33,173 nucleotides of DNA, taken from positions 1 through 33,173 of the forward strand of contig DAOTVC010000144.1 of the NCBI GenBank assembly GCA_034437215.1, in the 5' to 3' direction. Positions 22,645 to 30,390 of the stretch are shown here, in pieces. The stretch's first letter is position 1; every line of letters starts with the position of its first letter. Under the pieces are notes generated by a model that was not told where the DNA came from, did not search any database, and saw only the letters and a list, made by a program, of their open reading frames with translations. The position numbers were made by a program, and so were the translations under genes. This DNA is from DAOTVC01 sp034437215 (lineage in GTDB: Bacteria > Chloroflexota > Anaerolineae > B4-G1 > SLSP01).

Positions 22645-23778
22645 CGCCGCCTCTGCGATCGCAGCGTCCAGATCGTCCCGGCTGCCCCACAACCACAGTT
22701 GCAGTCCTTCCTCCAGCCCCTGCAGGAAGGGACTCTTCCCCGTCGCCGGCGACATCCCCACCCACGTGGCGTACTCGTCCATGCCGGTCCACGGGTCGCC
22801 GTGCACCCAACGGCGGAGGCGCTCGACGAACTTGTCCTCGTCCATCAGCAGCGCTTCCTTCCAGCAGAGACAATTCGGATGCAGCGGGATGACGATCTCC
22901 CCCTTGGGATAGGTCCCGTTGCCCTCCTCGCCGCCTTCCACCACGTCCTCGCAGACGCAACCGATCTCCGGATGGGAGGGGCTCAAGCGCACCCGCTCTT
23001 TTTCCACCCAGGGCATCTTGGCCCGCACCAGGTCGTCGGCGGCGTGGTGGATGTACTGGATCTCCGTTCGCGCCAGTCGCAGCGCGTTGTAGGCCACCCC
23101 TTGACCGGCGCATTCGTCCCCGCTATAGAGGCCGCTCCGGTCCCCGTCGGCAATCTGCTGCTTCGTCAGACCGTAGAGCCGCGTACTCGTCCAGCGCGGG
23201 CAGGCTGCGCCGGCACCGAGGAAAGCCTCCAACTCCCGTGCCAGATTGATGGCGCTGTCGCCCCGCACGACGGCCGCGTAGATCGTCTCCTGGATCCCGG
23301 CGAGGCTCTCCTCGTCCAGACGCCAGATCCGCTGGGAGAGTCGCAGGCCGTCCCCATACAGCCGCTCATTGGCCGCCTGCCGCAGCGCCTCCAGCTGCTC
23401 GTCGAAGAAGGGGACGGCGCCCATCCCGACCTGCTCCTCGAGGCGCGCCATACCCTGCCCGACGTAGCGCTCGTGCATGACCGCCAGGAGCCCGAAGGCC
23501 AGCTCCACCGCCTGCCGGCGTCCACCCGCGAACAGCTGCTCGTAGGCCGTCATGGCCGTCCGCCAGGCGCCCTCCAGGGCCTGCTGTACCTGGCTCAACC
23601 CCAGCCCATCCAGGGTGCCGTCGTCACGCGCCGCCTCGACCGCAGCCTTGCGCCCCGCGGCCGCTACCTCGAGGAAGATCGCGTGGACCTGCCCCAGCAC
23701 GTAGATCTGCAGCCGCATCAACGCCGCCTGCAGCGCCTCATCCAGTTGCGCGGTGGGAACGTCCCAGATCGAGGGCAC
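22642..23778 (-). CDS. MuF-like head morphogenesis (minor capsid) protein, 378 aa
   Basis: GTG start at 23778 with GAGGAGG upstream. The N-terminal 250 residues are helical. The C-terminal part carries the SPP1 gp7/MuF signature: LARTEIQYIHHAADD, then SHPEIGCVCEDVVEGG, YPKGEIVIPLHPNCLCW with conserved His, Cys and HPxCxC. These proteins attach to the portal and are often ejected with DNA. No toxin domain is fused at the C-terminus. It directly follows the portal gene, as usual for this family. Confidence 0.88.
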   Translation of the reverse strand: MPSIWDVPTAQLDEALQAALMRLQIYVLGQVHAIFLEVAAAGRKAAVEAARDDGTLDGLGLSQVQQALEGAWRTAMTAYEQLFAGGRRQAVELAFGLLAVMHERYVGQGMARLEEQVGMGAVPFFDEQLEALRQAANERLYGDGLRLSQRIWRLDEESLAGIQETIYAAVVRGDSAINLARELEAFLGAGAACPRWTSTRLYGLTKQQIADGDRSGLYSGDECAGQGVAYNALRLARTEIQYIHHAADDLVRAKMPWVEKERVRLSPSHPEIGCVCEDVVEGGEEGNGTYPKGEIVIPLHPNCLCWKEALLMDEDKFVERLRRWVHGDPWTGMDEYATWVGMSPATGKSPFLQGLEEGLQLWLWGSRDDLDAAIAEAA

Positions 23779-23780
23779 CG

Positions 23781-25100
23781 CTACGCCTCCTCACCATGAG
23801 GCAGGAACCGGTCCGCCGTGTTCGCCATACGCCCGGGGCTGGCATTGCCGGCCGTCGGATCCGTGGCGCCGACCTGCGCCAGAAGATCCACAAGGTCCAC
23901 GCCGGGGAAGAACTTGGCCAGGAGTTGCCAGACCACGTCCGGCGGCAGCCCCAGGGCCCTGAGCTTCAAGGCCGCGTCCGCCAGGTCACGGATGTCGGCC
24001 GCCGTCAGGAGCTGCTTGCTCTTCCACTCGATCTCGTACTCCAGAGCCGCGGGCCAGATCCCGGCCAAAAGCCACTGCAGTTCCAGCAGCGGCTTGACAA
24101 TCTGGTCCGTCACCCACTGCTGGAGGCCCAGAAGCGCCTCGTCGTACTGCTCCTTCTGGTCTTCAAGGACGTCGCGGTTCAGATCCTGTCCGTAGCCCAG
24201 GAGGCTCATCGGCACCGGCGAGGAGATCCACCAGGTGCGGATGTGGTGCACGACGTCGCCGATCTCCTGCAGGCGCGCGTCCCCTTGCACAACGTTGATG
24301 TCCACCGTGCCGAAAAAATCGGCGATGGCCGGATTAGCCTGGCTTAAAGCGTCTCGGTTTTTTTCCCGGTACTCGTCGATGTAGGTGCCGTCTGTACCGT
24401 CGGGAAACCGGTGCACGTATTTCAGCCCTGCCCGCGTCCAGCGCCGCGTCGCAATGTCCTTCTCCCCCTGCACCATGCGCTTGTAGGCGCTCGTTGCTGA
24501 GGCGAAGAGGGGCGTCCCGTAGCGGGAGCCCTCGTCGTGGTCCCAGCGCGCGTGGATGATCTGCCACTCGGCAAACCAGACGGCATCCTCCGGGGGTCCC
24601 AGAGCGCCATAGATGCTGTCGGCCCACCAGAAGGCCCGCTCAGGGTCCTCAAACTGATCCCGGTCGTTGGAGTTGCGGTGCATCTCCAGCGTGGGCTTGC
24701 GCGTCACGTCCACGATCTCCAGGTTCTCGTCGATACTCACCTCCAGGAATGAGTCGCCGTCCCGTAGCGCCAGCCGCACCCAGTCATCTATCCGGGAGAA
24801 GAGATCCAGCCGTCGCACCAAATCCTTGGTAATCTCCTCGGCGCGGGCGTCGCGCGTGGCCACTGTGAATCCGCTTTTCACCATGTCCCGCGCTAGTGCT
24901 TTCACCACCTCTTTGCCGCGTGGGTCGTCGGCATACATCTCCCGGCAGCGCCTCACCTTCTCCTGCCGGCTGCGGTCGGTGCTGAAGCGCCGTGCGGCAG
25001 CCGTGGGACGACGACCCTGCGGCATCTCGGCCGCCGTCGTCGGTTGGTCCTCCGGCTGGCTACGTCTGAAGAGGTCTGTGATACGGTCGATGAGGCTCAT
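23781..25100 (-). CDS. Portal protein, 439 aa
   Basis: Typical portal features are present: N-terminal helices, FTVATRDARAEEITKDLV, the clip/stem region (RYGTPLFASATSAYKRMV with YGxPLF), QIIHARWD before it, and a long C-terminal helical crown (LLGLQQWVTDQIVKPLLELQ). The dodecameric ring is the DNA gate of the capsid and docks terminase. AGGAG lies five bases before the ATG. Unusually the gene is placed after the capsid and connector genes, next to MuF, instead of following the large terminase. Confidence 0.88.
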   Translation of the reverse strand: MSLIDRITDLFRRSQPEDQPTTAAEMPQGRRPTAAARRFSTDRSRQEKVRRCREMYADDPRGKEVVKALARDMVKSGFTVATRDARAEEITKDLVRRLDLFSRIDDWVRLALRDGDSFLEVSIDENLEIVDVTRKPTLEMHRNSNDRDQFEDPERAFWWADSIYGALGPPEDAVWFAEWQIIHARWDHDEGSRYGTPLFASATSAYKRMVQGEKDIATRRWTRAGLKYVHRFPDGTDGTYIDEYREKNRDALSQANPAIADFFGTVDINVVQGDARLQEIGDVVHHIRTWWISSPVPMSLLGYGQDLNRDVLEDQKEQYDEALLGLQQWVTDQIVKPLLELQWLLAGIWPAALEYEIEWKSKQLLTAADIRDLADAALKLRALGLPPDVVWQLLAKFFPGVDLVDLLAQVGATDPTAGNASPGRMANTADRFLPHGEEA

Positions 25101-25108
25101 TCAATCTC

Positions 25109-25552
25109 CTAGCGCAGTAAGGCCTTGAGCATCCGTTCCAGCACCGGCACGCGGGCCTCCAGCGTGCTCATGACAATGGCGTACCGGCCGCCGTGGGCCA
25201 GCTCCAGAAACTTGCCGTAGTACACGGTATGTCCGAACACCAAAATCAGGCGGTCCTTGTCGCCGGAAATCGTGGCGCTGTCGGTCTGCAGCCTGCGCGC
25301 CTTGCCGGAGACCCGCCCCACGATCGGATGGAGTCCAAAGCCGTCCACGGCAAAGAAAAGGCCCGAACGGGCGTTGCCCGTCCGATCCTCCCAGGGCGCC
25401 GCGGCTCGCCCGGCATTCTGCATCTGCAGCCCCACGTAGCCCGCCATCGCGTGCACCGCCAGCAGCAACCGGCGGCTGTAGCGCTGCTCGAGAGCCCCGC
25501 CCAGCGCGCTGGGCGGCTTGACCCACCTGAACTTGAGCACCTCGCGTGCCAT
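25109..25552 (-). CDS. HK97 gp10-like head-tail joining protein, 147 aa
   Basis: The C-terminal motif GHTVYYGKFLELAHGGRYAI followed by a helix (STLEARVPVLERMLKALL) is the pattern of HK97 gp10 and related completion proteins (Y-x-x-Y/F-E-x-G). The N-terminal half has a helix with SRRLLLAVHAMAGYVGLQMQ. These proteins link neck and tail. ATG directly follows the stop of the previous gene without a gap. Confidence 0.75.
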   Translation of the reverse strand: MAREVLKFRWVKPPSALGGALEQRYSRRLLLAVHAMAGYVGLQMQNAGRAAAPWEDRTGNARSGLFFAVDGFGLHPIVGRVSGKARRLQTDSATISGDKDRLILVFGHTVYYGKFLELAHGGRYAIVMSTLEARVPVLERMLKALLR

Positions 25553-25879
25553 TCACGCCACCGCCTCCGCTTCCGCTACCGTCTCCACAGTGCGGTTGGG
25601 ACGCACGAAGGTCACTCGGTAGAGCGTCCCCCCGCCATCGTTGAAGCGATCCCCTACCGCCACGTCGAGGTCGGTGGGCCCCAGCACCAGCACCCGGGCG
25701 CGCTGCTCGCTGCTCTCCGCACCGACCTGGTCACGGGCCGCGGTACCGGCGCGCACGATGCGCACAGTCTGCGCGTCCAGCGTCGTGTCGCCCCGCCGGA
25801 AGGCCAGGGACTCGTCACGGTCGTCGCGCACCTTGGTCAGGTCGGCGGTCATCTGGGCCAGATCATCGCTGCTGAGCAT
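25553..25879 (-). CDS. Head closure/adaptor protein, 108 aa
   Basis: A short N-terminal helix (SSDDLAQMTADLTKVRDDRDES) is followed by strands (SLAFRRGDTTLDAQTVRIVR, RVLVLGPTDLDVAVGDRFN, LYRVTFVRPNRTVETVAEAE). This size, fold impression and place fit the neck stopper (SPP1 gp16-like). Identity rests mainly on gene order. Confidence 0.65.
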   Translation of the reverse strand: MLSSDDLAQMTADLTKVRDDRDESLAFRRGDTTLDAQTVRIVRAGTAARDQVGAESSEQRARVLVLGPTDLDVAVGDRFNDGGGTLYRVTFVRPNRTVETVAEAEAVA

Positions 25880-25983
25880 GGCACCGCCTTAACGGTCGTT
25901 TCTCGACACGATTACAGAGAGCACAGCCACGCTCCGCCAGGGTTTTGCGTACACAAAACCGCCAACAAGAACACATAGCGGCC
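25880..25983. promoter_or_regulatory. Gap with hairpin and AACGGTCGTT motif
   Basis: GGTTTTG (25941-25947) and CAAAACC (25954-25960) form a 7-bp stem with a 6-base loop. TAACGGTCGTT at 25890-25900 belongs to the AACG-NN-CGTT family. One of few real gaps in the late operon, so it may be a regulatory or processing site. Confidence 0.5.
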
Positions 25984-26625
25984 CTATCTCCCACGCAGCC
26001 CCACGGGCCCCACCAAGGTCTGGATGGCCAGCTCGTACTCCGCCTGCAGGGCCGCCGCCTGCGCCTCCACCTCCGCCCGCAACTTCTGCTTGTCCACCGC
26101 CTCGTCCCCCGCCTGGTACTTCCACGCGTGGTGGGCGATGGCGTTGGCCTGCAGCGTCAGGGCCTGTGCCTGGGCCCGCAGCAGGGCGATCTCCGCCCGC
26201 TCGTCGTCCAGATCTGTGTACGACCCCTCGCTAAGCACGTAGCCGGCGGCATACCAGACGTACCAGATGTCGGTGAAGGTTGGGGTAGGGTAGAAGGTGA
26301 GCGTCGTGCCGTTGATGGCATAGTCGTAGGCGTCCGGCGCCGTCAGCGAGTTCAGGGGCAGCAGCCCCTCCGAGGTGTGCACCACACCGTCCACCGCAAC
26401 GCTCGCCTGCAGTTTGATCAGGCGCAGGAAGTCGTCGGGGAGGCTGTAGGCCGCCGTCCCACTGACGATGCTCAGGCTGGCCCGCTTCCGCAAGGGAACC
26501 CGGCGCCCCAAATCCCTTACCGCCTGCTTCACCGTCCGCTCGTACTGCGCGCTGCTCGGCACGCTGTCCCGCGCCGGCACGTCGGCCTGCAGGAGGGCTA
26601 CCAGATCGGCCAGTGCGACGCTCAC
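25984..26625 (-). CDS. Head-tail connector protein (gp6-like), 213 aa
   Basis: GTG start overlapping the preceding stop as GTGA. Helices with YERTVKQAVRDLGRRVP at the N-terminus and an ERAEIALLRAQAQALTLQANAIA helix later, with a beta excursion between (LSIVSGTAAYSLPDDFLRLI, YDYAINGTTLTFYP). The wording with SGTxxYxLPDDFLR is common in phage adaptor proteins that extend the portal. Location supports this. Confidence 0.75.
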   Translation of the reverse strand: MSVALADLVALLQADVPARDSVPSSAQYERTVKQAVRDLGRRVPLRKRASLSIVSGTAAYSLPDDFLRLIKLQASVAVDGVVHTSEGLLPLNSLTAPDAYDYAINGTTLTFYPTPTFTDIWYVWYAAGYVLSEGSYTDLDDERAEIALLRAQAQALTLQANAIAHHAWKYQAGDEAVDKQKLRAEVEAQAAALQAEYELAIQTLVGPVGLRGR

Positions 26626-27011
26626 CCCTCAGCCTCCTCAAGATCCTGGGCCTGCTGTCGCCACTCCTCGAGGGACTCCAGGGAGATCCCGGTTACCTGA
26701 GCCAGCCCCTCCAGATCCGCGCCCTGGAGATCCTGGGCGCCGGCGATACCGGCCTCACGCAGTCTCTTCGCCGTGGCCGGGCCCACCCCGTTCAACGTGG
26801 TGAGGGCGATGGGCCGGCGCTCGAAGCCCTCCGCAGGTCGCCGCTCGGCGCCGACCTCGAACCGGGTTGCACCCCGGACGGCCTCGAACTCGTTGGGGAA
26901 GCGCGCTTGAATCCCGGACATTAGAGCCTCGTGCAACTCGAAGATCTCTCCGGGCAGCCTTACCTGGTGCTGAATCACCCGCTCGTGGGGTCCTACATTC
27001 TTGACCTGCAT
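26622..27011 (-). CDS. Small virion-operon protein with C-terminal HhH domain, 129 aa
   Basis: AAAGGAG lies close to the ATG. Residues 1-60 resemble short structural proteins (VGPHERVIQHQVRLPGEIFE). Residues 68-125 form a helix-hairpin-helix unit: LTTLNGVGPATAKRLREAGI, then a second helical pair with LAQVTGISLESLEEWRQQA. A similar HhH domain ends the sulfotransferase in this operon. The hairpin GVG may bind DNA non-specifically, for example packaged DNA near the neck, or pair with its homologue. Confidence 0.75.
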   Translation of the reverse strand: MQVKNVGPHERVIQHQVRLPGEIFELHEALMSGIQARFPNEFEAVRGATRFEVGAERRPAEGFERRPIALTTLNGVGPATAKRLREAGIAGAQDLQGADLEGLAQVTGISLESLEEWRQQAQDLEEAEG

Positions 27012-27064
27012 CGTGCTCCTTTCAGGGAGAGGAGGAGGGAGACCCTCCCCCTCTCCAGAGTGTG

Positions 27065-27076
27065 TAACGGACGTTA
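27065..27076. promoter_or_regulatory. TAACGGACGTTA motif
   Basis: An occurrence of AACGGACGTT at the end of the signal-peptide gene, overlapping its stop codon region. It matches the 11-base core found at 11077 and 19104-19114. See the repeat finding. Confidence 0.45.
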
Positions 27077-27649
27077 GTCGTTGCGTAGCAGGGCCTTGAT
27101 CGTGGGGGTGACGGTGCCGCTGGTCTCGATCTTGAAACGTATGTAGCGCCCCGCCAACTGAATGCGCATGTAATCGGTGGTGTCGCTATTCAGCACAATC
27201 CGGTGGATGGCCTCGGTGACCGCGGAACTCATGGAGGTCGTCGAAGTGGCAGTGGTCGTCCCGGTGCTTGTCAGCACAGTCGTGGTCGACGCCAGGGTGT
27301 CGGCCACGTAGGTGTAGGTGATGTCGGTCCAGTTGGTACCGTCGACACTCACCTGGGGCGTGACCGTGATCGTGTCAGTACCAGAAACATCAGCAGTGAC
27401 GAAGATGTCGGCGCTGTGATAGAGCCAGATGATGCTCACATCCTGGCCCTGAACCGTCTTCGGCTGCGACGTGTAGGTCGTCTCGGTGATGCCCGTGCTG
27501 GCATTGTAGAAGGTGTAGGGACCGCCGAGTCCCCGCACCGTGCCGGGCAGCGGTTCGCCGGGACCGGCGCCCACGCTGCCCACGAGGCCCGCGCCCATCA
27601 CCAGGACCAGCAACGCAACGACCAGGAATCGCTTGTAGTACGTCTTCAT
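27074..27649 (-). CDS. Signal-peptide beta-rich protein next to capsid gene, 191 aa
   Basis: AAGGAG stands upstream of the ATG. Residues 1-29 are a text-book signal peptide: basic MKTYYKRF, hydrophobic LVVALLVLVMGAGLVGSV and a small-residue cleavage region GAG. The mature part is beta-rich and Thr/Ser-rich (TITVTPQVSVDGTNWTDITYT, STTTVLTSTGTTTATSTTS). Its place right after the capsid gene is that of decoration or head-fibre proteins, but a secretion signal is unusual there. It may instead be exported, or anchored by the N-terminal helix. Confidence 0.8.
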   Translation of the reverse strand: MKTYYKRFLVVALLVLVMGAGLVGSVGAGPGEPLPGTVRGLGGPYTFYNASTGITETTYTSQPKTVQGQDVSIIWLYHSADIFVTADVSGTDTITVTPQVSVDGTNWTDITYTYVADTLASTTTVLTSTGTTTATSTTSMSSAVTEAIHRIVLNSDTTDYMRIQLAGRYIRFKIETSGTVTPTIKALLRND

Positions 27650-27725
27650 GTGTCTTCTCCTTATGCGATCGATTGAGAGAGCCGGTAGGCGGGTCTACGC
27701 CCGCCTACCTTGCTTCACAGACTGC

Positions 27726-30374
27726 TTACGAAATCACCACGTAGGCGCCCTTCTCGGGCACCGGCGCCTCGGTGGCGTTGTACTCCTCGGCGTAGTACTG
27801 GTCGGCCGCCACGAGCTTGCTCGTGCTGCCGGAGACATCGTAGGTGGGGAACGGGCCCTTGAGCTCCATGGGGCTGTAGACCCGGTGCATCACCAGCTCC
27901 CGGTTACCCGTGAGGATGTAGGAGTCGCTGAACTCGGTGCTCTCGAAGGCCGGCAACCCCTTCACCCGCCCCACGAAGCCGTTGGCGTTGAGAATGGCGT
28001 CGGGGAAGCCGTCCCGCTTGAAGCCGTCCCAGTTGCTCAGACGGTCGCCGTTGGTCACGCTCATGAGGTAGAAGGTGGGCTGGTAGTAGCGGTTGGCCAC
28101 CTTGACCTTGCTGAGGCCCAGATATTTGATCAGGTCGTCGTAGGCATCGGTGGCGGCGGTCCACGTACCTCCGGTGTTGCTGGAGACACGCAGAGCGGCC
28201 GAGAGGGCGGCGTAGAGGATGCCCTGGTCGACCTTGCGGCGCACCTGGCGCACCAGGCTGCTCAACGTCCGGGTCACGGCGTCGTAGCCGATCTGGGAAC
28301 GGCTGAATTTGACAGCCTCGCTGGAGATCTGCGTGGCCAGCCGGTCCGCGGCCGCCGAGATGGTCTTGTAGGTCAGGGTCATCTTGCCCCGCTGGATCAC
28401 GCCCATCTCGCCCTCGCGGATAGCCGTGTAGTTGTAGTCGACGTCGAGGGAGGCCCCGTCGGCGATGTCCCCACTGGAGAGCGCCATGATCTCGCCGTTG
28501 GCATAGTCGATGACGTAGTCGTCACCCTCAGTGTAGGTCACCCCACCGCCGTCACTGGTCACCACGACGGTGCCGGGGGTGATGCGCTTGTAATCCAGCG
28601 CCACCCAGGTGTCCTCGTCAGCGGTCACGTCCTCGTCGCTCACCGTCCCGGTGTAGCCCGTCTCCCCGCTGTACGCCTCGTAGTACATCCGCCCGGTGGA
28701 CTCCGCCATCATGCCGAAGTCGAAAATCGAGGTGGCCACCAGCTCGGGAAAGGCCTCGGCGATGACGGCGCGCATGACGCTGTAGGGGATGTTGAGGTCG
28801 GATGTCTGCTCCGCCTCCTCGAAATCCCGCTGCTCCCGCAGCAACTGTGCCTTGTAGGCCCGGTCGTAGGCCTCCAGGTAGACGGAGGCAAACTCCTCGT
28901 TGACGTTGGCCGGCTTCCGGTGGTCCCAGCGCCGTCCGTGCCCCGAGCGCATCAACGACTCCTGCAGCTGGTAGGCAGCAGCCGCGAAGGCCGGCACGCC
29001 CAACTCCGATTCGATCACGGGCCCTAATACCTGGCCAGCGCCGCGGAAACCGCGAGACTGCAGCTCCAGGCCGGCGACGATGGCGTCGTACTCCTTGCGC
29101 TTCTCCACGATCGCGGCCTTGGCCTCGTCGATGGTCTGGGCGCCGGCGTTCTTCACGGCCTCGACGAAGTTCTCCTTGAGGAACTTCGGGTACTTGATCT
29201 CGGCCACCTGGGCCTCGATGTACTCCGCCACCTCCCGCTGCCGCTTCTCCTGGCGGAGCTGCTGCAGTTCCTGGGCCTGCGTGCGCATGGCCTCGGTCAG
29301 GTCGGCGGTCTCGTCCAACCCCAGGATCTTGCGCAGATCAGCGTCGCCGCCGGCTGCCTCCTGGGTGCGCTCCATCTCCCGCTGGTAGTTCTCCAGCATC
29401 TCGCGGAGCTGCGTCTTCTTCTTGTCGTCGTGCTCAGCCAGAAGGGCCTCGACCAGGTCGGGGTACTTCTCCTTGAGCATCTCCAGGTTGAGCTTCATCT
29501 CCTCTTCCTCCTCTGATTCGAATAGGGTGATACCGGCCTCGGGATCGCTCCCCTCGACCACCAGGTCGTACCCGGTGATCGTCAGCTCGAGCACCTCCTC
29601 GATCCGCTGCTCACCCTCTTTGATGAATTCCGATACACCGTAAGCCCGCTGGCTGATATCGGGAACCACGCCGCCCTCTAACAACACCAGGATGTCCTTG
29701 CCTTTCGCAGTCTCGAGGACAGAGCCCTCCAGGATGATCTGGCGCCCGTCGAACTCCACCTCGTCCCACTTCACGACCGTCTCCAGCAAGTTGGCCCGCC
29801 TGGTGAGCTTGTCGGAGGGATGTTCCGCTTCGCCCAGCAGCTGCAAGGCCCGGCCCTGTCCCGCGCTCTCGTGCAGATGTGTCCTCAGATCACGGACCGC
29901 TGCCTCGAGCACGTGGGCCGGATAACGCCGACCGTTGGCGTTGATCACGTCGGCGGTGATTCCAATCGCTCGGACGCGCCGTGGCTGCCCCTCCGGGGCA
30001 TCCGGGGCCTCCAGCAGCTCGATCCGGCTGTCCTCAATGCGCTCCACGAAGCGCTGATTGTCTTTTCGAGATTCCTCGACGGTCTGGGGCTGGTACGTCA
30101 GTTCGACGATCTCCCACGCCTCGCGCTCGGCAAAGGCGTACTCGCCATCCACACGTTCGTAGGAGACGTAGTAGTATTCGTCCGTGGGGAGATCGTTTTC
30201 CCTGACGATGACGTGGTCGGAGAAGATCTCCTCGATGTAGGGATACCACTCATCATCGCCTCGGCCGCGAACAAACTGCCGGTAGAACGCGCCTCGGATC
30301 TGGGCCATGGTGTAATCCATGGAGCCCTTCACCAACTCCTCAAGCGCCTTGCCCCGCTTCACCTTCCTCTTCAT
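27726..30374 (-). CDS. Fused prohead protease, scaffold and major capsid protein, 882 aa
   Basis: Start at 30374 with GAGGAGGAGG before it; the frame is uninterrupted. Residues about 120-285 form a T4 gp21-like serine protease: VINANGRRYPAHVLE, LLGEAEHPSD with His185, DISQRAYGV with Ser241, and ITGYDLVVEGSDPEAG. Residues 293-430 are charged helices typical of a scaffold (KLNLEMLKEKYPDLVEALLA). From about 480 a capsid protein follows (FPELVATSIFDFGMMAEST, SRSQIGYDAVTRTLSSLVRQV, GFVGRVKGLPAFES), with a beta insertion (KRITPGTVVVTSDGGG to DYNYTAIREGE). The protease should cut the scaffold and free the capsid protein. An internal ATG at 29498 with AGGAGG could give scaffold-capsid protein alone. 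Confidence 0.85.
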   Translation of the reverse strand: MKRKVKRGKALEELVKGSMDYTMAQIRGAFYRQFVRGRGDDEWYPYIEEIFSDHVIVRENDLPTDEYYYVSYERVDGEYAFAEREAWEIVELTYQPQTVEESRKDNQRFVERIEDSRIELLEAPDAPEGQPRRVRAIGITADVINANGRRYPAHVLEAAVRDLRTHLHESAGQGRALQLLGEAEHPSDKLTRRANLLETVVKWDEVEFDGRQIILEGSVLETAKGKDILVLLEGGVVPDISQRAYGVSEFIKEGEQRIEEVLELTITGYDLVVEGSDPEAGITLFESEEEEEMKLNLEMLKEKYPDLVEALLAEHDDKKKTQLREMLENYQREMERTQEAAGGDADLRKILGLDETADLTEAMRTQAQELQQLRQEKRQREVAEYIEAQVAEIKYPKFLKENFVEAVKNAGAQTIDEAKAAIVEKRKEYDAIVAGLELQSRGFRGAGQVLGPVIESELGVPAFAAAAYQLQESLMRSGHGRRWDHRKPANVNEEFASVYLEAYDRAYKAQLLREQRDFEEAEQTSDLNIPYSVMRAVIAEAFPELVATSIFDFGMMAESTGRMYYEAYSGETGYTGTVSDEDVTADEDTWVALDYKRITPGTVVVTSDGGGVTYTEGDDYVIDYANGEIMALSSGDIADGASLDVDYNYTAIREGEMGVIQRGKMTLTYKTISAAADRLATQISSEAVKFSRSQIGYDAVTRTLSSLVRQVRRKVDQGILYAALSAALRVSSNTGGTWTAATDAYDDLIKYLGLSKVKVANRYYQPTFYLMSVTNGDRLSNWDGFKRDGFPDAILNANGFVGRVKGLPAFESTEFSDSYILTGNRELVMHRVYSPMELKGPFPTYDVSGSTSKLVAADQYYAEEYNATEAPVPEKGAYVVIS
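29498..29512 (-). promoter_or_regulatory. Internal ribosome-binding site in capsid fusion gene
   Basis: AGGAGG at 29512-29507 is placed 8 bases before an in-frame ATG (29498-29496, Met293). Initiation here would make a 590-residue scaffold-capsid protein without protease. The purine-rich sequence also codes for a Glu run, so chance is possible. Confidence 0.55.
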
Positions 30375-30390
30375 AGACCTCCTCCTCAGT

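Noticed and set aside
27648..29027. 459-residue open frame on plus strand
   Set aside because: Shadow of the capsid fusion gene; no recognisable motif and His/Val/Gly-rich as expected of a reverse frame.
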